A DNA stretch of 60,446 bases from UBA5868 sp964482025 (GTDB lineage: Bacteria; Pseudomonadota; Gammaproteobacteria; Pseudomonadales; Cellvibrionaceae): NCBI GenBank assembly GCA_964482025.1, contig CAYZVN010000011.1, positions 1 through 60,446 on the forward strand, written 5' to 3'. The notes under the pieces are model-generated. The model made no database searches. It saw only the letters and a program-made list of their open reading frames with translations, and was not told where the DNA came from. The first letter of the stretch is position 1, and the number at the start of each line of letters is the position of its first letter. A program made the translations under genes and the position numbers. This document shows, in pieces, positions 51,334 to 59,441 of this stretch.

Positions 51334-52464
51334 CAGGTTGACGACCGCGTGATAAGCGGGTTTTTTGTTGTACTGACGATCAAACAATAAGGGATAGTTG
51401 GTTCGACCTTTTACCGGAAAGTCATTTTTCCAAGATTCGCCATCCCCGGTGCCCCAAAAAGTTACTCGATCGATTTTGTCTCGATGCTTGAGAAACAGTC
51501 GAAAATATTCTTCATAGCGCCGCGCGAGCTTATCTTCGATTTTTTGCGGAAGACCTGAGGTATAAGGGTCAAGTTTTTTGGAGTAGGCAAAGTTTTTGGA
51601 AACCTCTGCGCCTATCTGATCCCACGCTTCGGGTAACACATCGATTTCCAGCTCGGTGATGTGGACACGCATCCCCGCTGCGGCGAAGGCCTCAATGCTT
51701 TTTTCGTATTCTTTAATGTCGGGGTATCCTAAGCCCACGTGCCCCTGCATCCCTATGCCGTGAATAGGGACACCCTTTTTCTTAAAGCGGTTGACGAAAT
51801 CGACGATAAAAGCTCGCTTATGCGGGTTGTGCTCGTTGTAATCGTTGTAGAGAAGATGGGCCTTGGGATCCACCTCATGGGTGAACTGGAAGGCTTTTTC
51901 CATAAATTCCGGACCTATGATGTTCAGCCAAGGGCTTTTGCGCCAGCCTTTGTCTTCATCGATGGATTCGTTCACCACATCCCACGCCGCGATTTTGCCT
52001 TGGTAGCGACCCACAACGGTCTCAATGTGTTGCTTCATCAAGGACAATAGCGAATCGCGAGAGAGGGCTTTGCCCTGGCTGTCTTCAAATACCCATTTAG
52101 GGGTTTGCGAGTGCCACACCAACACATGCCCGACAATATACATGTCTCGGCGCACACCAAAATCGACGAATTTGTCGGGGCTCGCCCATTCCCATACTCC
52201 AGGGCGCGGATGTATGCGCTCCCATTTCATGTCGTTTTCCATCGTAATCGCGTTGAATTCCCGCGCCACCAACTCTTGGTAATCCGCCGGCAGATCGTTC
52301 ATTAAGGCGCTGCTGATGGCTGTACCGATTTTGAAATCGTCTTTGAAGTAGTCTTTCAGGCCAACCTCATCCATGGCTTTCGCCAGCGCATTCATCTTGA
52401 TCGTGCTCATGAGCGCGAGGCCGATAGAGGAGTGGAGGAGGAAATGTCGTCTCGAATAGGTCAC
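51325..52464 (-). CDS. GH10 endo-beta-1,4-xylanase with a twin-arginine-type N-terminus
   Basis: The 379-residue enzyme has an intact GH10 barrel. It has FNAITMENDMKWERIHPRPG, VGHVLVWHSQTPKW, the acid/base Glu in WDVVNESID and the nucleophile Glu in VHITELEIDVLP. It hydrolyses internal beta-1,4-xylosidic bonds of xylan. The N-terminus SRRHFLLHSSIGLALM carries a twin-arginine motif, so it may be exported folded. I chose GTG 52462-52464 with AGAGAG upstream; the longer open frame to 52632 has ATG 52524 as an alternative. It has no carbohydrate-binding module or polyserine linker. It lies 200 bases downstream of the CE6 gene. Confidence 0.9.
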   Translation of the reverse strand: MTYSRRHFLLHSSIGLALMSTIKMNALAKAMDEVGLKDYFKDDFKIGTAISSALMNDLPADYQELVAREFNAITMENDMKWERIHPRPGVWEWASPDKFVDFGVRRDMYIVGHVLVWHSQTPKWVFEDSQGKALSRDSLLSLMKQHIETVVGRYQGKIAAWDVVNESIDEDKGWRKSPWLNIIGPEFMEKAFQFTHEVDPKAHLLYNDYNEHNPHKRAFIVDFVNRFKKKGVPIHGIGMQGHVGLGYPDIKEYEKSIEAFAAAGMRVHITELEIDVLPEAWDQIGAEVSKNFAYSKKLDPYTSGLPQKIEDKLARRYEEYFRLFLKHRDKIDRVTFWGTGDGESWKNDFPVKGRTNYPLLFDRQYNKKPAYHAVVNLKK

Positions 52465-52627
52465 AGAAAATGCTCTCTTCTGGTTATAAATGAAGTGTGC
52501 CTGCGAAAGCGCAAGCTCGCGCATGGATGGCGAGGTATATGAGTGCGCAAGGGTACTTCTGTTCCCGGGACTCCACCACCCCTGGGCGTGGCAATGGTGA
52601 GCATGAAGGAAGTTACAAGACGGGAGG

Positions 52628-52652
52628 CTCACCCGGCGGATAACCGGGTGAG
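52628..52652 (-). terminator. hairpin after the CE6 gene
   Basis: CTCACCCGG and CCGGGTGAG form a nine-bp stem with a seven-base loop about 13 bases after the CE6 stop codon. The U tract is lacking, so CE6 and the xylanase may still be partly co-transcribed. Confidence 0.4.
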
Positions 52653-52664
52653 TAGGCGAGCGGT

Positions 52665-54317
52665 TTAGGCGTGAGCAACCCGGCGGCGAGCCAGGAGGGG
52701 CAGGCCGAGCAGGCTTAAAAACAGCCAGTCGAGGCTGCCGCCGCCCGAGCTATTGCCGCCCGAGTTATCGCCGCCGGATGAGCCGGACGAGCTTGAGCTG
52801 GATGAGCTGCTGCTCGAACTGGACGACGAACTCGAGCTGCTGGAGCTGGAAGATGAGCTAGAGCTACTGGAGCTGGACGACGAGATCTCGCGCACCAAAA
52901 TACCGCTTAAGGTGCCGTTGTCCATGGCAGTGCTCACCTCAATGGTGAGGCTGCGATCATTCACAGTGGTGTTGATTTTAGGCGTGGTGTAGGCGGTGTC
53001 GTGACCGACCATCGCGAAGAGGTCGATGTTATCGACCGCCGTCACGCCTTCCACCGCAACGCTGAATAAGCGCGCATTCGCGGCCGTCTGGTACATTTCT
53101 ACCATGTGCAGCTCGACACTGTAGGTGCCGTTGGTCACCGGAATCTCATAGACCGTATCGCCGTAGCGTTCACTCTGGAACACCGGGCTGTTCTCCGCGC
53201 CAGCGATCGCATCGGTGGTGGAGTTGGGCATGCCGCCAGAGAAGTAGTTATCCGCTTCGTAATACACGTCCTGATAAGACGCACCGGTCGTGGCGCCCAC
53301 GTTAATTGCCGCGACTACGTCCTCCGGATTGGGCGGAATATAGCCGGTGGTGTCCGGGGTGACTCTGCAGAGCTCGCCATCCTGGGTGCCCCAGCCATCG
53401 CGATCGGGGTCGGCGCTGATGTTGCAGCACACGGGGTCACCGTCTTCCATGCCGCAGTACACCGGGGTTGGATCCAGCTGAGCCACTTCCAACATCTTTT
53501 GCGCATAGCGTTTACCCATGATGCGCACAGCCGCGGAGTCCCAGTGGTACTGATCGACCAGCCCGAGGCTGGCACCATTTTCGGGGCCAGCGGATACCAC
53601 ATGGGCGTTGGCAACCACGTTCGGCAGCTGGTTAATCAGGGGGTTGTGACTTCGGCAACAGCCGTCATACGGCAGTTCGCCGGCGATAAAAGGGGTGTCT
53701 TGCGCATTCAACCCAAGGTCGCGACGCAAATCAGAGATGAGAGTATTCACCTTTTGCGGCCAATCCTGCTGTCCCGTGTTGCTTTCACCTTGGTGAAAAA
53801 TAAAACCTTTGATAACGCCGACTTCCTGGGCTTTTTTCGCCAGGTCCAGCACCCAGTCGTAACCGCGGGTGCCACTGTTGGGTGCGCCGCTGATGGGGCC
53901 AAAGGGAGGTGCGCAGTCACCGCCGCAGTTTTTCATGAAATATTCGATTTTGGCACCGCCGTAGGCGCCGCCCACCAGGCCGATCTTGATACTTTCCGGC
54001 AGGTTTTCCGCCATGAGATCACCAAAGGTATCACCGGGGCCGAGACCGCCATTGCCGCGCGGGCAGCGGATCAGCGTCGGTGTTGCCGCACGCCAGGTGC
54101 CATAGGTCAAGCCGCCGCTGCAGCTTTCGCTTTGCAGAACCTGAACCCGCGGGTGCGAAGAATTATCCTGAGATTGAATGGGTGCCGAGCCTTCCATATT
54201 GGATTGGCCGAGCATCAAGTAAATATGAAAGTTGGGATCGGGTGCAGCACTGGCGGTAAAGGGAAGAGCTGCAAGCCCGGCGACAAAAAGAAATTTTCTA
54301 AATACTTTGCTTTTCAT
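52665..54317 (-). CDS. CE6-type acetylxylan esterase with malectin-like domain, polyserine linker and GlyGly-CTERM-like tail
   Basis: The 550-residue protein has a Sec signal peptide (VFRKFLFVAGLAALPFTASA). Then comes an SGNH-type esterase domain with nucleophile Ser39 in LMLGQSNMEG, FIFHQGESNTGQQDW and the DxxH end DQYHWDSAAVRIMGKRY. These residues match CE6/SASA acetylxylan esterases. After a short Asp-rich linker comes a malectin-like module (INVGATTGASYQDVYYEADNYFSG to LSGILVREI), then polyserine and Gly/Ser, and finally GGGSLDWLFLSLLGLPLLARRR, a GlyGly-CTERM-like sorting signal for rhombosortase processing. It removes acetyl groups from xylan. The start is ATG 54315-54317; a GTG three codons upstream is possible. 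Confidence 0.88.
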   Translation of the reverse strand: MKSKVFRKFLFVAGLAALPFTASAAPDPNFHIYLMLGQSNMEGSAPIQSQDNSSHPRVQVLQSESCSGGLTYGTWRAATPTLIRCPRGNGGLGPGDTFGDLMAENLPESIKIGLVGGAYGGAKIEYFMKNCGGDCAPPFGPISGAPNSGTRGYDWVLDLAKKAQEVGVIKGFIFHQGESNTGQQDWPQKVNTLISDLRRDLGLNAQDTPFIAGELPYDGCCRSHNPLINQLPNVVANAHVVSAGPENGASLGLVDQYHWDSAAVRIMGKRYAQKMLEVAQLDPTPVYCGMEDGDPVCCNISADPDRDGWGTQDGELCRVTPDTTGYIPPNPEDVVAAINVGATTGASYQDVYYEADNYFSGGMPNSTTDAIAGAENSPVFQSERYGDTVYEIPVTNGTYSVELHMVEMYQTAANARLFSVAVEGVTAVDNIDLFAMVGHDTAYTTPKINTTVNDRSLTIEVSTAMDNGTLSGILVREISSSSSSSSSSSSSSSSSSSSSSSSSSSSSSSSSGSSGGDNSGGNSSGGGSLDWLFLSLLGLPLLARRRVAHA

Positions 54318-54760
54318 AGGGGTCACACTTGTTGTTATTGTGAAATTTTGAAATTTACAAATAAACGATGCATCCGGTGTGCTGGTGCGGATAACATTTT
54401 TTGCATCCTTGAAAAATCGTTTGTGAGCTTTTACTTATGCGCGACTTTTACAAAAGCTGCCACCTTTTATTGCAATAACCTTAGGTCGCACACTTGTCGG
54501 TTAAGCTAGCACAAACAATCCCACTATTATTAACACTCTCGTAACGGGCTCATGGTACTTGGCTAACAGTATCGTTAGCGACTTTTGGACTTGCTTCACA
54601 CTTCTGCGACTTTTCTCATTATTTATTGTGAAATGAGCAGCTCGTCCGATTAGTGCGTCCATCCATTTAGAATTTGGTGTGACGTGTGCAAATTTTTTAT
54701 GTGATCTAGATCGCGGCAAAGTATTGTTATGCGCTGCAAAAAAATAAAGGCGGGTTTGGG
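54318..54760. other. AT-rich intergenic region upstream of the CE6 gene
   Basis: The region before the CE6 gene is AT-rich and carries the CRP-like element at 54699-54714. A minus-strand open frame (54501-54719) has no recognisable feature, and I do not call it a gene. Confidence 0.45.
54699..54714 (+). promoter_or_regulatory. CRP/Vfr-like site upstream of the CE6 gene
   Basis: The sequence TATGTGATCTAGATCGCG contains TGTGATCTAGATC, the left half and centre of the CRP consensus, with a diverged right half (TCGCG for TCACA). It lies about 380 bases upstream of the CE6 start. It differs from the element upstream of the CE15 gene at two of 16 positions. Confidence 0.45.
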
Positions 54761-54815
54761 AATAAGGCGGGAGAAAATACAGCCTGCGATTATCGCAGGC
54801 TGCGAGTTTTGACGG

Positions 54816-54915
54816 NNNNNNNNNNNNNNNNNNNNNNNNNNNNNNNNNNNNNNNNNNNNNNNNNNNNNNNNNNNNNNNNNNNNNNNNNNNNNNNNNNNNN
54901 NNNNNNNNNNNNNNN
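54816..54915. other. assembly gap of 100 N
   Basis: Exactly 100 N residues between two identical 55-base flanks; probably an artefact with no missing sequence. Confidence 0.95.
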
Positions 54916-54929
54916 AATAAGGCGGGAGA

Positions 54930-54957
54930 AAATACAGCCTGCGATTATCGCAGGCTG
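54930..54957 (-). terminator. rho-independent terminator of pgm
   Basis: CAGCCTGCGA and TCGCAGGCTG form a ten-bp stem with a three-base loop, about 20 bases after the pgm stop codon. On the minus strand TATTTTC follows. A second copy lies before the gap. Confidence 0.8.
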
Positions 54958-54973
54958 CGAGTTTTGACGGGAT

Positions 54974-56614
54974 TTAGCTGATGGCGCGATCGACAATTTC
55001 TTGAGCTTCGCCAATTAATTGTTGTAAATGATCCTCGCCGTTAAAGCTTTCTGCATAAATTTTGTAAATATCTTCTGTACCGGAGGGGCGCGCGGCGAAC
55101 CAGCCAGAAGGCGTCGAAACTTTAATGCCGCCAATCGGAGCTTGATTGCCGGGCGCCTCGGTGAGAATTTGCGTGATTTTATCGCCGGCCAAATAGGTTG
55201 AACTGATCTGCAACGCGGACAATTTCGCCAGGGCTTTTTTCTGCGCACTATTGGCGGGAGCCTCTACTCGGGCTTCGACAGAGTGACCAAATTGTGCCGC
55301 AAGTTGTTGATAGCGCTCGCCGGGGTCATGCCCGTCCCGGGCGATCATTTCCGCCGCCAGTAGACAGGGAATAATGCCATCTTTGTCCGTTGACCAGACC
55401 GTGCCATCGAGGCGCAAAAAAGACGCGCCCGCGCTCTCCTCACCGCCAAAGCCCAGTGAACCATCGAATAAACCCGGTGCGAACCATTTAAAACCGACCG
55501 GCGTTTCGTGCAGGCGGCGACCTAATTTAGCGGCTACCCGGTCCATCATGGCACTGCTCACTACCGTTTTGCCTATAGCGGTGTCGGCCCGCCAGGCGGG
55601 GCGGTTTTGAAATAAATAATCGACCATCACCGCTAAATAATGATTGGGCGGCAGCAGCCCACAACTTGGCGCCACTATGCCGTGGCGGTCGTGATCGGTG
55701 TCGCAGGCAAAGGCGACTTGATAATCGTGACGTCGTCCAATCATCGATTGCATGGTGTAAGAGGACGATGGATCCATGCGAATTTTGCCGTCCCAGTCCG
55801 CGGTCATAAACGAAAAGGTTTTGTCGATACCGGCGTGGAGAATTTGCAGGTTAAGCCCGTAGTGATCGGCAATTTCAGGCCAGTAATTCACACCGGCACC
55901 GCCCAAAGGATCGACGCCCATCAGCACGCCAGAATCGCGGATCAGTTCCATATCCACCACGTTGCGCAGGTCCTGCACATAATGGCGAACAAAATCGTGG
56001 TGATGGGTTGTATTGGCTTTCAGAGCTTGCTGGTAAACAAGCCGCTTCACCCCGTTTAGGTTTTCGCGCAGCAGCTGGTTGGCGCGATTCTGGATCCAGT
56101 TGGTGATGTCGCTGTCCGCAGGCCCGCCGTGGGTTGGATTGTATTTAAAGCCACCGTTGTCAGGGGGGTTGTGGGACGGGGTGATGACGATGCCGTCCGC
56201 CAACCCACTGCTGCGGCCCCGGTTGTAGGTGAGGATTGCATGGGAAATTGCCGGCGTCGGTGTGTACTCACCACCATTGGCCAGCATTAAAGTGACGCCG
56301 TTAGCGGCGAGCACTTCCACTGCGGTTATTTGCGCGGGTTCAGACAGCGCATGAGTGTCGATACCCAGAAACAGCGGCCCATCGGTGCCGACGCTGTTGC
56401 GGTAGTCGCAGATGGCCTGGCTGATGGCCAGCACATGGTGTTCGTTGAAACTGCCATTGAAGGCGGAGCCTCTATGGCCGGAAGTGCCAAAGCTAACGGC
56501 CTGTTCCGGTGCGGTGGGGTCGGGCTGGGTATTGTAATAAGCCTCCATCAGCAGTGGCAGATCCACCAGCATGTCGTGAGGCAGGGTTTTTCCGGCGTAA
56601 GGACTGTGGGACAT
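54974..56614 (-). CDS. pgm: phosphoglucomutase, alpha-D-glucose phosphate-specific
   Basis: The 546-residue enzyme has VSFGTSGHRGSAFNGSF, the catalytic Ser147 in VITPSHNPPDNGG, the Mg-binding loop CDTDHDRHG and the sugar-binding FKWFAPGLFDGSLGFGGEESAG. It interconverts glucose-1- and glucose-6-phosphate. The C-terminal phosphate-binding GWFAARPSGTEDIYKIYAESF is complete. AGGAGC lies six bases before the ATG. Confidence 0.96.
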   Translation of the reverse strand: MSHSPYAGKTLPHDMLVDLPLLMEAYYNTQPDPTAPEQAVSFGTSGHRGSAFNGSFNEHHVLAISQAICDYRNSVGTDGPLFLGIDTHALSEPAQITAVEVLAANGVTLMLANGGEYTPTPAISHAILTYNRGRSSGLADGIVITPSHNPPDNGGFKYNPTHGGPADSDITNWIQNRANQLLRENLNGVKRLVYQQALKANTTHHHDFVRHYVQDLRNVVDMELIRDSGVLMGVDPLGGAGVNYWPEIADHYGLNLQILHAGIDKTFSFMTADWDGKIRMDPSSSYTMQSMIGRRHDYQVAFACDTDHDRHGIVAPSCGLLPPNHYLAVMVDYLFQNRPAWRADTAIGKTVVSSAMMDRVAAKLGRRLHETPVGFKWFAPGLFDGSLGFGGEESAGASFLRLDGTVWSTDKDGIIPCLLAAEMIARDGHDPGERYQQLAAQFGHSVEARVEAPANSAQKKALAKLSALQISSTYLAGDKITQILTEAPGNQAPIGGIKVSTPSGWFAARPSGTEDIYKIYAESFNGEDHLQQLIGEAQEIVDRAIS

Positions 56615-56768
56615 AAAAAAGCTCCTGGTCGGGAGGAAGTGTCAGCCGCAGTAGTTTACCGGAAGCGGGCAGGGGAGATACGGCTTTTGCCGCACCTAAG
56701 ATGGCGGTTTTTCAAGCCTGCAACGCATGGGTATTTGCCGGGCGCGGATTTCCGCCCGGCAATGGCGG

Positions 56769-58427
56769 TTATTCCCGATAAAAGCGGTTAACGCCGTTTA
56801 ACAGCGCTTTTAAAGCCGCCACTATGATGTTGTTGTCCTTGCCTACGCCAAAAATGGCGGGGCTCTGGTCGATCTTCATTTCGATATAGCTGATGGCCGA
56901 AACGTCGGAGCCTTCACCTACCGCATGCTCCTGGTAATCCACCACACTTACCTCGCAGCCGATATGCTGGCTGACGGCTTGTGCCGCCGCATCGATAGGT
57001 CCGTTGCCGCGTCCGCTCAACACCACGGGCTGATCGCGGTACTGGCTGTTGATGATGATTTCCACCTGGTCAGCGTTTTCGCTGATGGTGCTGTGCTGGT
57101 AGTCGAAAGGTTCATTAACAGCGAAATATTCGCGATTAAATATTTCCGCAATCTCTCGACTTTTGACTTCCTTACCGCTGGCATCACTGATTTTTTGCAC
57201 AATACCACTGAATTCAATTTGCAAGCGCCGCGGCAGCTGCAAACCTGCTTCCTGTTGTAACAGAAAGCTCACGCCGCCTTTGCCCGACTGGCTGTTGACG
57301 CGCACCACCGCATCGTAGCTGCGGTTGAGGTCTGCCGGGTCTACCGGCAAATAAGGGACTTGCCACAATTCATCCTTCTTTTGCGCGGCAAAACCTTTTT
57401 TAATAGCATCCTGATGTGAGCCGGAAAAAGCCGTAAAAACCAATTCGCCGGCATAAGGGTGGCGCGGATGTACCGGCAGCTGGTTGCATTCTTCCACTAA
57501 TTTGCGTACGCGATCTATGTCGGAAAAGTCCAATCCTGGATGAATGCCCTGAGAGTATAAATTCAAGGCCAATGTCACCAAATCGACGTTGCCGGTGCGC
57601 TCGCCGTTGCCAAACAGGCAGCCTTCGACGCGATCCGCACCTGCCATCACCGCCAATTCTGCCGCCGCTACTGCGGTGCCGCGATCATTATGCGGATGCA
57701 CGCTGAGAATAATACTGTCGCGCCGCTGGATATTGCGGTGCATCCACTCGATCTGATCTGCGTAAGTATTGGGCGTACTCATTTCGACGGTGGCGGGCAA
57801 ATTCAAAATCATTTTATTCTGCGGCGTCGGTTGCCAAATCTCCGCCACGGCATCGCTTACTTCTTTGGCAAATTCAATTTCAGTGCTGGAAAATACCTCC
57901 GGCGAATATTGAAACGTCCAATTCACTTCCGGGGCTTGTGCTGTCAACTCCAATACCCAGCGCGCACCTTGCTCGGCAATTTTTTTAACGCCGGCTTTAT
58001 CGGTGTTGTACACAATGCTGCGAAAGGTGGGCGCGATGGGATTATAAATATGCAAAATCGCCCGTTTGGCACCGCGCAAACTTTCCACTGTGCGCTCAAT
58101 TAATTCATAACGTGCCTGCACCAACACCTCGATGGTGACATCGTCGGGGATGTGGTTGTCTTCAATCAGCAGCCGCGTGAATTCAAAATCCGTATCCGAC
58201 GCGGAGGGAAAGCCAATTTCAATTTCTTTAAAGCCGATGGCGACCAGCTCTTTAAAAAAGCGCAGTTTGGTTTGCACCGACATGGGGTCGATAAGCGCCT
58301 GATTGCCGTCGCGCAGGTCCGTACTCATCCAGATGGGCGGCTTTTCGATGACCCGGTTGGGCCACTGGCGGTCGGGCAAAGACACCCCTTTAAAAGCGGC
58401 GTATTTGCTGGCGGGATTGGCGATCAT
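56769..58427 (-). CDS. leuA: 2-isopropylmalate synthase
   Basis: The 552-residue enzyme is of the long LeuA type. It has STDLRDGNQALIDPM, the catalytic Arg-Asp-Gly motif, then the metal-binding HPHNDRG and GCLFGNGERTGNVDLVTLALNLY. A C-terminal regulatory domain (GNGPIDAAAQAVSQHIG, VSAISYIEMKI) probably binds leucine for feedback control. It condenses acetyl-CoA with 2-oxoisovalerate in leucine synthesis. AAGGAG precedes the ATG. It is divergent from the Lrp-type gene. Confidence 0.96.
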   Translation of the reverse strand: MIANPASKYAAFKGVSLPDRQWPNRVIEKPPIWMSTDLRDGNQALIDPMSVQTKLRFFKELVAIGFKEIEIGFPSASDTDFEFTRLLIEDNHIPDDVTIEVLVQARYELIERTVESLRGAKRAILHIYNPIAPTFRSIVYNTDKAGVKKIAEQGARWVLELTAQAPEVNWTFQYSPEVFSSTEIEFAKEVSDAVAEIWQPTPQNKMILNLPATVEMSTPNTYADQIEWMHRNIQRRDSIILSVHPHNDRGTAVAAAELAVMAGADRVEGCLFGNGERTGNVDLVTLALNLYSQGIHPGLDFSDIDRVRKLVEECNQLPVHPRHPYAGELVFTAFSGSHQDAIKKGFAAQKKDELWQVPYLPVDPADLNRSYDAVVRVNSQSGKGGVSFLLQQEAGLQLPRRLQIEFSGIVQKISDASGKEVKSREIAEIFNREYFAVNEPFDYQHSTISENADQVEIIINSQYRDQPVVLSGRGNGPIDAAAQAVSQHIGCEVSVVDYQEHAVGEGSDVSAISYIEMKIDQSPAIFGVGKDNNIIVAALKALLNGVNRFYRE

Positions 58428-58479
58428 GCATAGGCTCCTTGGCGTTAGTGGGAAATACCTGTGCGAGCTTTGCGACGCC

Positions 58480-58552
58480 AGCGGGACCGGGTAGGTCCGC
58501 TTGTGGGTGCGCGGCTTATGACCGCGCGTGTTGGCCGCAAACCGTTTGTGGC
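58480..58552 (-). promoter_or_regulatory. three consecutive hairpins in the leuA leader
   Basis: On the leuA side the leader can form three stems: 58534-58540 with 58546-58552, 58509-58514 with 58522-58527, and 58480-58488 with 58494-58501. I do not find a leucine-rich leader peptide, so classical leucine attenuation is not supported. The stems could still shape readthrough or mRNA stability. Confidence 0.3.
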
Positions 58553-58647
58553 GGCAGGGCTCCTCAGCAGGTTGTAGACAGTATAGAGAGATGGCGGCAG
58601 CAGATGATTGCCAAAATCGCCCTATTTCATAATTTTGCGCAATCCTA

Positions 58648-58677
58648 TTGCTTACATTGGCATTTTTGGAGAATAAT
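58648..58677 (+). promoter_or_regulatory. candidate promoter of the Lrp/AsnC gene
   Basis: TTGCTT (58648-58653) and AATAAT (58672-58677) are 18 bases apart, and the start codon follows 31 bases later. The area between the two divergent genes is AT-rich. Confidence 0.4.
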
Positions 58678-58708
58678 TTGCCCTTTATGCTTGCTAAAGG
58701 TACTTCTC

Positions 58709-59170
58709 ATGGCGCTCGATCGCTACGACCGTATGATTCTGGAGCAACTCCAACGCAATGGCCGCATCTCCAACCAGGAGCTAGCCGACGCCATCAGCCT
58801 GTCGCCATCGCCCTGTTTGCGCCGGGTTCGCCAGTTGGAAGAAGAGGGCATGATTGAGGGCTATGTCGCGCTGCTCAATGCCCGCAAGCTCGGCCTGACC
58901 TTGATGTCGTTTATCCATGTCAGCGTCGATAAGCACACACCGGAGCGGCTGGAGAACTTTGAGCGCACTGTAGCGAGCTTTCCCGAAGTGATGGAATGTC
59001 ACCTGATCACCGGCCAATCGGCGGACTACCTGCTCAAGGTGATTGTGAAGGATATGGACGCCTACCAGCAGTTTCTCTTACAGAAGCTGACCCCCATCAA
59101 GGGCGTCAGCGGCGTGCACTCCTCGTTTGTATTGAAGTCGCCGATGGTGAAAACGGCGCTGCCGGTGTAG
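58709..59170 (+). CDS. Lrp/AsnC family transcriptional regulator
   Basis: The 153-residue protein has the N-terminal helix-turn-helix DRMILEQLQRNGRISNQELADAISLSPSPCLRRVRQLEEEGMIEGY. A C-terminal RAM/ligand-binding domain follows (FIHVSVDKHTPERLENFERTV, MECHLITGQSADYLLKVIVKD, GVSGVHSSFVLKSPMVKT). Such regulators respond to amino acids; the divergent leuA gene is a plausible target. AAAGG lies eight bases before ATG 58709, which fits the family start better than the long open frame from 58439. Confidence 0.92.
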   Translation: MALDRYDRMILEQLQRNGRISNQELADAISLSPSPCLRRVRQLEEEGMIEGYVALLNARKLGLTLMSFIHVSVDKHTPERLENFERTVASFPEVMECHLITGQSADYLLKVIVKDMDAYQQFLLQKLTPIKGVSGVHSSFVLKSPMVKTALPV

Positions 59171-59186
59171 TGAAGGGGCTGATGTT

Positions 59187-59215
59187 TCCTAACAAAGGTA
59201 GACATTACGTTAAGC
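59187..59215. other. integron-type recombination core pair at the lrp-proximal end (possibly truncated attC)
   Basis: GTTAAGC at 59209-59215 fits the GTTRRRY core perfectly. TCCTAAC (59187-59193) matches the RYYYAAC partner except at its first base. Only 15 bases lie between them, so the central stem of a normal attC is absent. It follows the last small ORF of the array and lies 17 bases after the lrp-like gene. Confidence 0.35.
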
Positions 59216-59344
59216 GCAGAAATCGTTCCTTGTATCTACTGCCTCAACTCTTTCATCGTCATCAAAGACAGTGACTGCATTATTGAAATCGATTCCATAC
59301 CTAGCCATATTTTTAATGTCTATTTTCAACCGCTCAAACGCCAT
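59210..59344 (-). CDS. cassette-type small protein (44 residues), unknown
   Basis: The product begins MAFERLKIDIKNMARYGIDF and is acidic and soluble. GAGGAAGGTT lies right before ATG 59342-59344, a strong ribosome-binding site. A longer frame (to 59455) would overlap the attC-like site and the previous gene and is less likely. I recognise no family. Its stop codon lies in the core GCTTAAC, as expected for an integron cassette gene. Confidence 0.5.
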   Translation of the reverse strand: MAFERLKIDIKNMARYGIDFNNAVTVFDDDERVEAVDTRNDFCA

Positions 59345-59365
59345 AACCTTCCTCGTTGATACGAT

Positions 59366-59441
59366 TCCTAATGCTAGCGCCTGTAGAGCCCACCACAAAA
59401 AGCCGCCGGAACAAATTGCGGCCTGGTTACGTTTGTTAGTT
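59366..59441 (-). other. attC-like site C
   Basis: On the minus strand the site starts with AACTAACAAACG, which contains the stop codon of the 110-residue gene. It passes an inner GCCGC/GCGGC stem (59418-59422 with 59402-59406) and ends in GGCGCTAGC. The match to RYYYAAC and GTTRRRY is imperfect, so this is the weakest of the three full-length sites. Confidence 0.5.

Larger units (their letters stand above)
54761..54970. repeat. identical 55-base repeat on both sides of an assembly gap
   Basis: Bases 54761-54815 and 54916-54970 are identical, and the 100-N gap lies exactly between them. The repeat contains the pgm terminator. The most likely reading is that two contigs overlapping by 55 bases were joined with an arbitrary 100-N spacer, so only one copy exists in the genome. 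Confidence 0.85.

Noticed and set aside
53106..54509. 467-codon open frame on the plus strand
   Set aside because: It is mostly antisense to the CE6 gene, which has clear catalytic motifs.
54501..54719. 72-codon minus-strand frame upstream of CE6
   Set aside because: No ribosome-binding site and no recognisable features, and it overlaps the CRP-like element in an AT-rich promoter region.
58560..58620. Leucine-rich leader peptide before leuA
   Set aside because: The only frame I can draw begins with TTG and contains few Leu codons, so classical attenuation is not supported.
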